Source: Bombella pluederhausensis (GTDB taxonomy: Bacteria; Pseudomonadota; Alphaproteobacteria; Acetobacterales; Acetobacteraceae). From it: a stretch of DNA of 64,000 bases. The stretch's first letter is position 1. Every line of letters starts with the position of its first letter. Made by a program: the position numbers and the translations under genes. This document shows, in pieces, positions 46,192 to 54,970 of this stretch. The notes beneath the pieces are model-generated. The model saw nothing but the letters and a program-made list of their open reading frames with translations. It had not been told where the DNA came from and searched no databases. The stretch spans positions 496,001 through 560,000 of the forward strand of contig NZ_JANIDY010000001.1 of NCBI RefSeq assembly GCF_026385525.1, read 5' to 3'.

Positions 46192-46472
46192 GGGTCTCGT
46201 CCCGTACTGGGGTCATCAGGGAGGAGGACGGGCACAGCCGCCTCCTCAGAGTCGTAAAACTGGAATCATGCTCTGCATGTTCCGTTTCCAACGGTAGCAT
46301 GTTTTTTCAGTTTCACCACAAGGAAAAAAACAAAAACCCAATTATTTTTTTCAATCGTTATTAGAAATGCTTTTTTAGAAAAGGGTTACCTCATATTTAA
46401 GAGTGTCCTGAATATAATAAAGGTTTTCCAGTTAATTTATCTTAACAAATAATTCATTTCCTTCGCCACTAC
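46192..46472 (-). promoter_or_regulatory. AT-rich promoter and leader of the cold-shock gene
   Basis: 281 bases between the cold-shock protein and recG, much richer in A+T than the neighbours. On the minus strand GAGGAGG pairs with CCTCCTC (46221-46247), forming a strong hairpin 30 bases before the start, and CCGTT/AACGG makes a second small stem (46283-46295). TTTATT and TAAATA sequences near 46390-46425 could be -35 and -10 elements. No small gene was found. Confidence 0.45.
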
Positions 46473-48575
46473 TCAGCCAGAGGCAAGCAGCCTGCCGGGC
46501 GTGGCACGGTCAAACAAATGGAGAAGGTCCTGAAGGGCCAGCCCCCTTGGGCTTTGCAGGTCCGGGTCCCGGGTCAGTTCCCGTTGACTGTCCTGTCGCA
46601 TGGCCGTCAGGAGCAGGGACAGGCGGGTCGGGTCGGCCAGACGGAATCCCGGCAGGCCAGACTGACGGTTGCCCGTAAGATCGCCTCCCCCACGGATGCG
46701 GAAATCTTCATCGGCAATCAGGAAGCCATCCTCCGTATCCCGCAGAAGATGAAGGCGCCGTTGGGCTGTGAAGCTGGTCCCTTCACTATGCAGCAGCAGG
46801 CAGAAGGATTTCTGCGCCCCCCGGCCGACACGGCCACGAAGCTGGTGCAGCTGGGCAAGGCCGAAGCGTTCAGCCTGCTCGATGACCATGATGGTGGCGT
46901 TAGGAATATCCACCCCCACCTCAATCACGGTCGTGGCGACCAGCAGGCGGGTCTGGCCTTTCTGGAAGGCCGTCAGGGCATTTTGTCTCGTGTCGATGTC
47001 CTGCCTGCCGTGGGCGAGGCCGATGATGGGGCCGAAACGCTTCGTCAGCTCGGCCCAGCGTTCTTCTGCCGCCGCGGTACTCTGGGTCTCGCTTTCTTCA
47101 ATGAGCGGGCAGACCCAGAATATCTGTTTTCCCTGATCCAGTGCCCGTTTTATCCCGGCGAAAATGTCATCCAGCTTGCCCATATTATGCACGGTTGTAT
47201 GAATCGGCTGGCGTCCGGCTGGTTTGCTGTCCAGCCGACTGACACCCATTTCGCCCCATTCTGTCAGTTGCAGGGTGCGGGGGATGGGCGTGGCCGTCAT
47301 GACGAGGAGGTCCGTGGAATGGCCTTTGCTGGCCAGCCTCATGCGCTGTTCCACACCAAAACGGTGCTGTTCATCAATGACAGCAAGCCCAAGATCAGCA
47401 AAGGTGACACCATCCTGAAAGAGCGCATGGGTGCCGATGGCGATTTTTGCATGGCCGTCCGCCAGCTTTGCCAGCGCAATCCGCCGTGCTTTTCCCTTGA
47501 CGGAACCGCTGAGGAAAATAAACGGTACGGGGCAGAGGGCCTCGAACGTGCTGGCGTGCTGCTGGGCAAGGATTTCCGTGGGGGCCATGAAGGCGGCCTG
47601 CGTGCCAGCCTCCACCGCCTGAAGCATGGCCATCATGGCGACGAGGGTTTTCCCGGCTCCGACATCTCCTTGTAGCAGGCGCATCATGGGGGCGGGACGT
47701 TCCATATCTGCGGCTATTTCAGCCATGACACGCTGTTGCGCCGGGGTGGGTGTATGGCCGAAACGTTCAAGCAGGGTGCGGCGCAGGGAACCATCACCTT
47801 TCAGGGGGCGTCCCGTGCGGGTTCTGGCCTGCATCCGGGCCAGCCCGAGGCAGAGCTGATCGGCCAGCACTTCATCCGCCGCCAGTCGGGCACGGGCACG
47901 TTCCAGAACAGGGGTAGGGTCCTTATCTGCGGGCAGGCTTTCGGGGGAATGCATCAGTCCCAGTGCGGTGGCGAAGTCGGGCCAGTCCCGCTGCTTCACA
48001 AGGGGCGGGTCCAGCCATTCCGGGAGATCAGAAGGGATGAGCGACATGGCCGTCCGTATGGCCCGCCGTACGGTGGAGGGAAACAGGCCTGCCGTAAGGG
48101 GCCATACCGGTTCCAGCCACGGGAAGTTTTCTTTTTTCTCCCATGCCATGATGTGATCGGGACGGGAGAGGATCAGTCGGTCATGATAATGGCCAACTTT
48201 GCCCGATACGAGAATTTCCGCCCCTTCTGGTGGAAGATAGAGCCGTCCCTTCTGGAAGAAGGTGATTTCCAGCGTGCCCGTGCTGTCTCTGGTGGTCAGG
48301 ATGGTGGGCTGGGAGGAGCGGGTCGGGCGGCGTATGCCGGTGACCCGGACATGGCTTGTCAGGATATCACCTGCCAGCAGTTTCCGCCCCTCGGCAATGG
48401 TCATGAGCTGGCGGCGGTCGATCAGCTTTTCTGGTAAGGTAAAGAGCAGATCAATGACCCGTTTTCCCCCGCTGATTTTGCCCAGCATGCTCGCATGGCG
48501 TGTGCCTATCCCCGGCAGGCTGCTGATGGGGGCCAGAAGCGGGGCAATCCGTGCAGAAGGGGGAGCTAGGGGCAT
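46473..48575 (-). CDS. recG: ATP-dependent DNA helicase RecG
   Basis: Remodels stalled forks and Holliday junctions. The 700-residue protein has an N-terminal wedge (OB-fold) domain, then the helicase core: Walker A LLQGDVGAGKTLVAM, MAPTEILAQQHA, DEQH in VIDEQHRFGVEQ, TATPIPRTLQL, VGVDIPNATIMVIEQAERFGLAQLHQLRGRVGRG, and the C-terminal DEDFRIRGGGDLTGNRQSG typical of RecG. mfd is divergent, about 80 bases away, which places two fork/transcription-repair helicases back to back. Confidence 0.97.
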   Translation of the reverse strand: MPLAPPSARIAPLLAPISSLPGIGTRHASMLGKISGGKRVIDLLFTLPEKLIDRRQLMTIAEGRKLLAGDILTSHVRVTGIRRPTRSSQPTILTTRDSTGTLEITFFQKGRLYLPPEGAEILVSGKVGHYHDRLILSRPDHIMAWEKKENFPWLEPVWPLTAGLFPSTVRRAIRTAMSLIPSDLPEWLDPPLVKQRDWPDFATALGLMHSPESLPADKDPTPVLERARARLAADEVLADQLCLGLARMQARTRTGRPLKGDGSLRRTLLERFGHTPTPAQQRVMAEIAADMERPAPMMRLLQGDVGAGKTLVAMMAMLQAVEAGTQAAFMAPTEILAQQHASTFEALCPVPFIFLSGSVKGKARRIALAKLADGHAKIAIGTHALFQDGVTFADLGLAVIDEQHRFGVEQRMRLASKGHSTDLLVMTATPIPRTLQLTEWGEMGVSRLDSKPAGRQPIHTTVHNMGKLDDIFAGIKRALDQGKQIFWVCPLIEESETQSTAAAEERWAELTKRFGPIIGLAHGRQDIDTRQNALTAFQKGQTRLLVATTVIEVGVDIPNATIMVIEQAERFGLAQLHQLRGRVGRGAQKSFCLLLHSEGTSFTAQRRLHLLRDTEDGFLIADEDFRIRGGGDLTGNRQSGLPGFRLADPTRLSLLLTAMRQDSQRELTRDPDLQSPRGLALQDLLHLFDRATPGRLLASG

Positions 48576-48656
48576 GGCATCAGGGGCGGGGAGGCTTCCG
48601 GGCTGACAGGGGGCTTAGGGAGAGGTATAGGGTAGCAGAACCGGCTGATAATAAAA

Positions 48657-51600
48657 ATGTCCTTATCATTGAGTGGAGAGCCTGCGCTGATGCCTGCTGA
48701 TCGTCCCGCCATTGCGTCCTTTGGTCCGACAGTCTGGGGGGTGCCCGATGGTGCTGTGGCGTTTCTGCTTCGTCAGAGGCTGTCCGAACATAAAGGCACG
48801 CTCGTGCATGTGGCGCATGATGATGCCGCCCTTGCGTCTTTGGCAGACATGCTGGGCTGGCTGGTGCCGGAAGTCTCCGTCCTGCGCTTCCCGGCATGGG
48901 ACTGCCTGCCTTATGACCGTATTTCCCCCAACCCTTCCATCGTGGCCGAGCGGGCTGCCACGCTGAGCCATCTTCTGGAGCCACGGCCTGAAACGGGGCG
49001 CATCGTCCTGACGACCGTTCATGCCATGCTTCAGCGTGTGCCGCCCCGTAAGGCTTTTGCAGGCCAGACCATTCATGTGAAGGTCGGTGACACGCTGGAT
49101 GCGGCAAAGCTGGCAGAGCGGCTCATCAGCAATGGGTACAGCCGTGTGGATACGGTGATGGAACGTGGCGAATTCGCCATGCGGGGCAGCATTTTCGATC
49201 TCTATCCCGCTGATGCCGGTGAGCCTGTCCGGTTGGACCTGTTCGGGGATGAGGTGGACAATATCCGCAGTTTTGATGCCGCTACCCAGCGTTCCACGGA
49301 TAAGCGGGCCGGGTTCAGCCTGACACCGGTTTCGGAATATGCGCTGGATCAGTCCAGTCTGAGCCGTTTCCAGGCGGGATGGCGGGATGTATTCGGTGTC
49401 GGGGCGATGGAGGATGTACTCTACCGTCAGCTTCTGGAAGGGCGCAGGGCCAGCGGAGCGGAACATTACCTTCCGCTGTTCCATGATGGTGACGGACAGC
49501 ATATGGAGACCCTGCTGGATTATCTGCCGGATGCCGCCCTGAGTTTTGAGCGGGATACGCCGGACATCCTGACGGCACGGCTGGACATGATCGCCGATCA
49601 TTATCAGGCTCGCTGCGCTGCGGGGCATGAGGGAGAGCTGCCCTATCGACCTCTGCCACCGCACAGGCTCTATCTGAACCGTCATGGCTGGGATGGGATG
49701 TTGAAAGGCCATCCGACAGTTCTTCTCTCTCCTTTTGCTCAGCCTGACGGTGCGGAAGGCGTGGATGCCGGGTACAGGCCGGGGCCGGTCTTTGCCAGCA
49801 TGGGCGGTGCAGGGCGGGAAGGGGTCTTCCAGCAGTTTTCCACTCATGTGCAGGACTGGGCGAAGCAGGGGCGGCGGACGTATCTGACGGCTTGGAGCAA
49901 TGGCTCCCGGGAGCGTATCAGTACCCTGCTGCGGGATCATGACATTCCCTGCGAAAGCTTCGATGACTGGGCACAGGCGGCGGGCATGGCCCGTGGGGCT
50001 GTCGGGCTTGTCGTGCTGGGTATGGAGCGGGGCTTCACCGGGGAGCGTCTGGCCTTTGTGTCCGAGCAGGATTTGCTGGGGGAACGTCTGGCCCGTCCGC
50101 CCCGGCGCAGGCGCAAGGGAAATGATTTCATCACGCAGATTGGCGAGATTTCCGAGGGTGATCTTGTCGTGCATGAGGAATATGGCATTGGTCGTTATGT
50201 CGGGTTGGAGACCGTGCGGGAAGGGCGTGTGGCTCATGACTACCTCTCCATCCTTTATGATGGGGAGCAGCGTCTTCTCCTGCCCGTGGAGAATATTGAT
50301 CTGCTAAGCCGTTTCGGGTCCGAGCAGGGAACCGTGCCGCTGGACCGTCTTGGTGGCAGCTCGTGGCAGGCCCGCAAGGCGAAGATGAAGACCCGCCTGC
50401 GGGAAATGGCGGGTGAGCTGATCCGCACGGCAGCTGCCCGTGCCATGAAGGAAGCTCCCATCATGGCTCCGGCAGAAGGGATGTGGGATGAATTCTGCGC
50501 CCGTTTCCCCTTCATGGAGACAGAAGACCAGTCACGGGCCATTGCGGACGTTCTGGAGGACCTGAGCAGCGGGAAACCGATGGATCGGCTCGTCTGTGGG
50601 GATGTGGGTTTCGGCAAGACGGAGGTGGCCCTGCGGGCGGCCTTCGTAGCAGCCCTGTCCGGGATGCAGGTGGCAGTCGTGGTTCCTACGACCCTGCTGG
50701 CCCGGCAGCATTACATTGGCTTCAAAAAGCGGTTTGAGGGGCTGCCCGTGAAGGTGGAGCAGCTTTCCCGCATGGTCACGGCCAAGGAAGCCACGAAGGT
50801 GCGGGACGGTCTGGCCGATGGAACGGTGGATATTGTCATCGGGACCCATGCGCTGCTTTCCAAAGCCGTATCGTTCGAGCGACTGGGAATGCTCATCATT
50901 GATGAGGAACAGCATTTTGGTGTCTCTCATAAGGAGAAGCTGAAGGCCCTGCGGGAAGACGTGCATGTGCTGACGCTCTCCGCCACGCCTCTGCCACGGA
51001 CGCTCCAGCTTTCTCTTTCCGGCGTGCGGGAAATGAGCCTGATTGCTACCCCGCCAACGGATCGTCTGTCCGTACGCACCTTCATCACGCCTTTTGATCG
51101 GGTGATGATTCATGAGGCCATCCAGCGGGAACGCTTCCGGGGTGGGCAGGTCTTCTGCGTGGTGCCCCGACTGACGGACATGCGGCATATGGCCGACCGG
51201 CTGCGGGAGATCGTGCCTGATGCCCGCATTACTGAGGCTCATGGCCGTCTCACCCCTACCGAGCTGGAAACGGTGATGACGGAGTTCTCGGAAGGGAAAT
51301 ATGACATTCTGCTTTCCACCAACATCGTGGAGAGCGGGCTGGACATGCCCCGGGTCAATACGATCATCATTCATCGGGCGGACATGTTTGGTCTTGGGCA
51401 GCTTTACCAGCTGCGGGGCCGTGTGGGGCGGGCCAAGCAGCGGGGCTATGCCTATCTGACATGGCCGCAGACGCATGTTCTGTCCGCTTCTTCCGTCAAG
51501 CGTCTGGAGATCATGCAGACTCTGGATTCCCTTGGGGCGGGCTTCACGCTGGCATCCCATGACCTTGACCTGCGAGGGGCTGGGAATCTTCTGGGTGATG

Positions 51601-52184
51601 AGCAGTCCGGTCATATCAAGGAAGTCGGCATCGAGCTGTATCAGCAGATGCTTCAGGATGCCGTGACGGACCTGCGCCGGATGCGGAATGAGAGCGAGGA
51701 GGAAGATACAGGATGGACACCGAACATCATTCTCGGTCTGCCCGTTCTGGTTCCAGAGGATTATGTGAAGGACCTTCCTGTCCGTCTTGGTCTGTATCGC
51801 CGCATTGCCGCCCTGAAGGATGAGGCGGACGTGGACGCCATGCGGGTCGAGCTGGTGGATCGTTTCGGGCCCTTGCCGCAGGAAGTGAGCAACCTTCTGG
51901 ATGTGGTGATGATCAAGAAGCTCTGTCGTGAGACGGGCGTGGAACGGCTGGAAGCTGGCCCGAAAGGCATGGTGCTTCAGTTCCGCAAGAACAGGTTCGG
52001 CAATCCGGATGGCCTGATCCGCTGGGCCGCCCGGAATGAAAAAGCCGGTGTAAAGATACGGCCTGACCACAAGCTGGCCATGGTGCGGGAAATGACCAAT
52101 GCCGTGCGGATCAGCATGGCCCGGAAGATTCTGGCCTCCCTGACCAAACTGCTGGATAAGGTCCGCACGGCAGAAACAGCCTGA
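48657..52184 (+). CDS. mfd: Transcription-repair coupling factor
   Basis: Removes RNA polymerase stalled at lesions and recruits UvrA. The 1175-residue protein has the UvrB-like N-terminus (LPYDRISPNPSIVAERAATLSHL, ERGEFAMRGSIFDLYPA), the polymerase-interacting domain (GDLVVHEEYGIGRYVGL) and the translocase core. Core motifs are VCGDVGFGKTEVALRAAF, IIDEEQHFGVSHKEKLK, LSATPLPRTLQL and ESGLDMPRVNTIIIHRADMFGL, and then LRGRVGRAKQRGYAYL. The C-terminal UvrA-binding repression domain follows. The first ATG (48657) has no ribosome-binding site; the next (48690) has GGAGAG about 10 bases before it and may be the true start. Confidence 0.97.
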   Translation: MSLSLSGEPALMPADRPAIASFGPTVWGVPDGAVAFLLRQRLSEHKGTLVHVAHDDAALASLADMLGWLVPEVSVLRFPAWDCLPYDRISPNPSIVAERAATLSHLLEPRPETGRIVLTTVHAMLQRVPPRKAFAGQTIHVKVGDTLDAAKLAERLISNGYSRVDTVMERGEFAMRGSIFDLYPADAGEPVRLDLFGDEVDNIRSFDAATQRSTDKRAGFSLTPVSEYALDQSSLSRFQAGWRDVFGVGAMEDVLYRQLLEGRRASGAEHYLPLFHDGDGQHMETLLDYLPDAALSFERDTPDILTARLDMIADHYQARCAAGHEGELPYRPLPPHRLYLNRHGWDGMLKGHPTVLLSPFAQPDGAEGVDAGYRPGPVFASMGGAGREGVFQQFSTHVQDWAKQGRRTYLTAWSNGSRERISTLLRDHDIPCESFDDWAQAAGMARGAVGLVVLGMERGFTGERLAFVSEQDLLGERLARPPRRRRKGNDFITQIGEISEGDLVVHEEYGIGRYVGLETVREGRVAHDYLSILYDGEQRLLLPVENIDLLSRFGSEQGTVPLDRLGGSSWQARKAKMKTRLREMAGELIRTAAARAMKEAPIMAPAEGMWDEFCARFPFMETEDQSRAIADVLEDLSSGKPMDRLVCGDVGFGKTEVALRAAFVAALSGMQVAVVVPTTLLARQHYIGFKKRFEGLPVKVEQLSRMVTAKEATKVRDGLADGTVDIVIGTHALLSKAVSFERLGMLIIDEEQHFGVSHKEKLKALREDVHVLTLSATPLPRTLQLSLSGVREMSLIATPPTDRLSVRTFITPFDRVMIHEAIQRERFRGGQVFCVVPRLTDMRHMADRLREIVPDARITEAHGRLTPTELETVMTEFSEGKYDILLSTNIVESGLDMPRVNTIIIHRADMFGLGQLYQLRGRVGRAKQRGYAYLTWPQTHVLSASSVKRLEIMQTLDSLGAGFTLASHDLDLRGAGNLLGDEQSGHIKEVGIELYQQMLQDAVTDLRRMRNESEEEDTGWTPNIILGLPVLVPEDYVKDLPVRLGLYRRIAALKDEADVDAMRVELVDRFGPLPQEVSNLLDVVMIKKLCRETGVERLEAGPKGMVLQFRKNRFGNPDGLIRWAARNEKAGVKIRPDHKLAMVREMTNAVRISMARKILASLTKLLDKVRTAETA

Positions 52185-52196
52185 GCCTGTAGGGGA

Positions 52197-53405
52197 TTAG
52201 GCCTGTGTGACAAGGAACGGATCGGAGGCTGAGCCGAACAGCTCATAGTGGATCTGTTCCTTGGGGATGCCCTGATCTCGTAAGGCCTGAATCACGGTGG
52301 TCATGAACTCTGTCGGGCCACAGATGTAGAAATCGGCTTCCCTATCATCATGGTTTTTCAGCCACGAGGAGGTAAGGCGCCCGGTATGGAAGTTGATGCC
52401 CTGTGTGCGGGGCGGCAAGGTGTTCATCTGGCTGTAAAAGATGTCGGCCGTGATGAGACCTCTGGCAGCGAGGTCATGGGTTCTGATGGCGAATATTTCG
52501 CTCTCTGGCGTTTTCGTATTGTGGATGAGATGGATGGACGGGCGGGAGCTGTCTGCCGTCACGGTGTCCAACATGGACATGATAGGCGTGATGCCGGAAC
52601 CTGCCGTAATGAAGACCAGTGGTCGCCGGGCCGGGGTATGCAGTGTGAAATCACCTGCTGGAGCGGAAACATCCAGCACATCACCTTCCCGAGCATGGTC
52701 GTGGAACCAGTTGGAAACAACACCTTTATCCTGGCGTCTGATGGTAATGCGGTACTGAGCATCAGACGGAGCAGAGGAAATGCTGTAATTGCGCCGTTCT
52801 GTTCCTGTGCCGGGAATGGTCAGTTTGAAGCTGAGATACTGGCCCGGATGGTGCTTCATAACGGACTGGCCATCTACGGGGCTGAGGGTGAAAGATACCG
52901 TATCAGCCGTTTCTTCATGGCGATTGCTGATGCGAAAAGCCCGCCAGCCTGTCCAGCCGCCTTTTTCTGCGGCATGGGCACTGTAAATCTGCTGTTCCCG
53001 GTTGATAAGCACATCAGCGAGAAAGCCATAGGCTTCCTTCCATGCGTTCATGATGTCGGGTGTGGCCTGATCGCCCAGAACGTGCGCAATGGCGCCAAGC
53101 AGGGCCGTGCCGACATGGGGATAATGTTCTGGCAGGATGTTCAGCCCGACATGTTTTTCCGCAATACGTTCGATCATGTCCTTCAGAGCTGTGGGGTCGT
53201 CAATATGACGGGCATAGGCGAGGACAGCAAACGCCAGCGCCTTGGGCTGATCGCCATTTTTCTGATGGGACATGTTGAAAAGGTCACGAATATTTTCGTT
53301 ATCCAGAAGGCGGCGATACATCTCTTTGGTGATGTCGAGACCGTGCGCCTCCAGAGCGGGAATACAGGCTTTGACAATGCTGCGTGTTTGAGGGGAGAGG
53401 GGCAT
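52197..53405 (-). CDS. hmp: Flavohaemoprotein (nitric oxide dioxygenase)
   Basis: Oxidises nitric oxide to nitrate with oxygen and NAD(P)H in the cytoplasm. The 402-residue protein has an N-terminal globin domain with the proximal haem histidine in AEKHVGLNILPEHY, then a ferredoxin-reductase-type FAD domain (RNYSISSAP) and NAD domain (FITAGSGITPIMSML), ending HYELFGSASDPF. Length matches the family (E. coli 396). The frame is open to 53459, but the family N-terminus MPLSPQTRSIVKACIPAL starts at 53405. It is divergent from an NsrR-like gene, and a palindrome lies 16-38 bases before its start. Confidence 0.96.
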   Translation of the reverse strand: MPLSPQTRSIVKACIPALEAHGLDITKEMYRRLLDNENIRDLFNMSHQKNGDQPKALAFAVLAYARHIDDPTALKDMIERIAEKHVGLNILPEHYPHVGTALLGAIAHVLGDQATPDIMNAWKEAYGFLADVLINREQQIYSAHAAEKGGWTGWRAFRISNRHEETADTVSFTLSPVDGQSVMKHHPGQYLSFKLTIPGTGTERRNYSISSAPSDAQYRITIRRQDKGVVSNWFHDHAREGDVLDVSAPAGDFTLHTPARRPLVFITAGSGITPIMSMLDTVTADSSRPSIHLIHNTKTPESEIFAIRTHDLAARGLITADIFYSQMNTLPPRTQGINFHTGRLTSSWLKNHDDREADFYICGPTEFMTTVIQALRDQGIPKEQIHYELFGSASDPFLVTQA

Positions 53406-53420
53406 GGGATGTATCCTTAA

Positions 53421-53443
53421 AAGATATATAAAAAATACATCTT
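53421..53443. promoter_or_regulatory. Candidate NsrR operator in the hmp promoter
   Basis: A 23-bp palindrome: on the minus strand AAGATGTAT and ATATATCTT flank five bases, with 8 of 9 arm positions paired. It resembles the NsrR consensus (AAGATGYAT-type half-sites) and sits between hmp and the NsrR-like gene, close to the hmp start where bound repressor would block RNA polymerase. Confidence 0.7.
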
Positions 53444-53623
53444 TAAAATAGACCCACATATCTTCCTGTCAAGGCGGAGACCGTGTGCACGGAAAAGAGT
53501 TGGCAGCTGTCATCTTTCTGTTAGGTTTGATGCAGGAGCCACTGCCATCATTTCTTCTGCTTTTCATGCAGTCTCGGAGTGACGCCGGAACATGGAAAAA
53601 CACGCCCGGAAGGAGCTCCCAGA

Positions 53624-54088
53624 ATGCGGCTGACCCTTTATACCGATTACGCTTTCAGGTCCCTGATCTATCTGGAAACCCAGAAGGAGCGTCTGGTCTC
53701 CATTGGCGAGATTGCCCGTGTTTATGGGATTTCAGAGAATCATCTGGTCAAGGTGGTGCATCGGCTGGGGCGGCATGGCTTTATCAAGACGCTGCGTGGC
53801 CGTAATGGCGGGCTGCGTCTGGGGCGGAATGCCGAGGACATCTATCTGGGGGATATTGTCCGTTGCACGGAGGATGACCTCGCCCTTGTGGGCTGCATGC
53901 GCAAGGATGAGGGGGCTTCAGGCTGCATTCTGGTAGGAGGCTGCCGCCTGAAGCAGACCCTGCTGAAGGCCCGTTTTGCTTTCATGAACGTGCTGGATGA
54001 AGTCACGCTGGCTGATGTCACCGCCCCGCATGAACGGAAAGTTCTGATGCAGGCGGTGCAGGAGCTTATGAGCGAGACGGATCAGTAG
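53624..54088 (+). CDS. nsrR: Rrf2-family regulator, NsrR-like
   Basis: Nitric-oxide-sensing iron-sulfur repressor by family and context. The 154-residue protein starts MRLTLYTDYAFRSLIYLE, the NsrR-type N-terminus. The winged helix-turn-helix follows (IGEIARVYGISENHLVKVVHRLGRHGFIKTLRGRNGGLRLGR). Three cysteines that could bind the cluster lie in GCMRKDEGASGCILVGGC. The ATG at 53624 has GAAGGAG 9 bases upstream; the frame extends to 53579 without support. It is divergent from hmp and probably represses it until nitric oxide damages the cluster. Confidence 0.88.
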   Translation: MRLTLYTDYAFRSLIYLETQKERLVSIGEIARVYGISENHLVKVVHRLGRHGFIKTLRGRNGGLRLGRNAEDIYLGDIVRCTEDDLALVGCMRKDEGASGCILVGGCRLKQTLLKARFAFMNVLDEVTLADVTAPHERKVLMQAVQELMSETDQ

Positions 54089-54094
54089 GCTGCT

Positions 54095-54970
54095 TCAGCC
54101 GGGCCAGTGCCTGAATTTTCGCCAGTTGGCGTCTGTCTGCTGGTAGGCGAAACCGGCGCATGTATCCAGAATCTGCTCGACATGCAGATGAGGGATGAAC
54201 ATCACGCCTGAATCAGACAGGAACGTGCTGATCCCGCTGAAAGGAATGGCCTGTTCTTTCAGCTGCCGGGCAATCCAGCTCATTGTACCGACAACCATGG
54301 CACCGGGGCCGGTCGAGACCCAGACATTTTCAAAATAGCCGGTTTCCAGAACATGCCGGACCCGCTGGAACATGGTCTGCATGATGTGCTGCATGAGCGG
54401 ATTGCCCGCCTCATAGATGAGCACATCATTATCAAGACACCATGGTTGCCCGACAGAATAGGGCAGAAGGGTTCTGAAATGGCTCCCTCTGGTAATGTCC
54501 GTCAGCGGAGCACGGCTTACCACATCGGCATCAATATAGATGCCGCCTTTGACATGCAGATAGCAGAGCCGCCAGAAGTCCGACCGCATGGCCGGGTGCG
54601 GGCAGGCATCATAAAGGGCAGTAATCTCCTGTCCGTAATGCGCATTGATGAATGCTCTGGCAGATTCATCACATTCCAGATGATAAGAAAAACCGGGATT
54701 ATCCCGCTGGATACCCGCCATGGCCGTACGGATATCCTCTGGCGGGGTAGGATTGTCCCAGAACTGCACGATGTGCCTCGGAATGCCACGAGGGAAATCC
54801 TGCGGAACACAGCGGGACAGGAGAGGGAACAGGCGCTTCTCTATCCCAAGGGTGAGCAGGTTGAAGCAGGCATCCTGACGGCCTGTCAGCGCATCACTGA
54901 ACAGTTCCTGAAAGGGAGCCGGATAATCGGCGAAGTCACGATTCACCACGGAACCCCGTAGCGATGACAT
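54095..54970 (-). CDS. Glycosyltransferase with DXD motif (OCH1/Gly_transf_sug type)
   Basis: 291-residue putative sugar transferase of PF04488. Landmarks are IPRHIVQFWDNPTPPEDI, AMRSDFWRLCYLHVKGGIYIDADVV (with the DXD that binds metal and nucleotide sugar) and VSTGPGAMVVG. No signal peptide or membrane segment is obvious, so it likely acts in the cytoplasm or at the inner membrane. Acceptor and donor are unknown. Its start overlaps the rlmE 3' end by 35 bases, so it is the distal gene of that unit. No other glycan gene is next to it. Confidence 0.82.
   Translation of the reverse strand: MSSLRGSVVNRDFADYPAPFQELFSDALTGRQDACFNLLTLGIEKRLFPLLSRCVPQDFPRGIPRHIVQFWDNPTPPEDIRTAMAGIQRDNPGFSYHLECDESARAFINAHYGQEITALYDACPHPAMRSDFWRLCYLHVKGGIYIDADVVSRAPLTDITRGSHFRTLLPYSVGQPWCLDNDVLIYEAGNPLMQHIMQTMFQRVRHVLETGYFENVWVSTGPGAMVVGTMSWIARQLKEQAIPFSGISTFLSDSGVMFIPHLHVEQILDTCAGFAYQQTDANWRKFRHWPG

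Noticed and set aside
50532-52070. A 512-codon open frame antisense to mfd
   Set aside because: Shadow of the mfd translocase region; His/Gln/Pro-rich translation without any domain.
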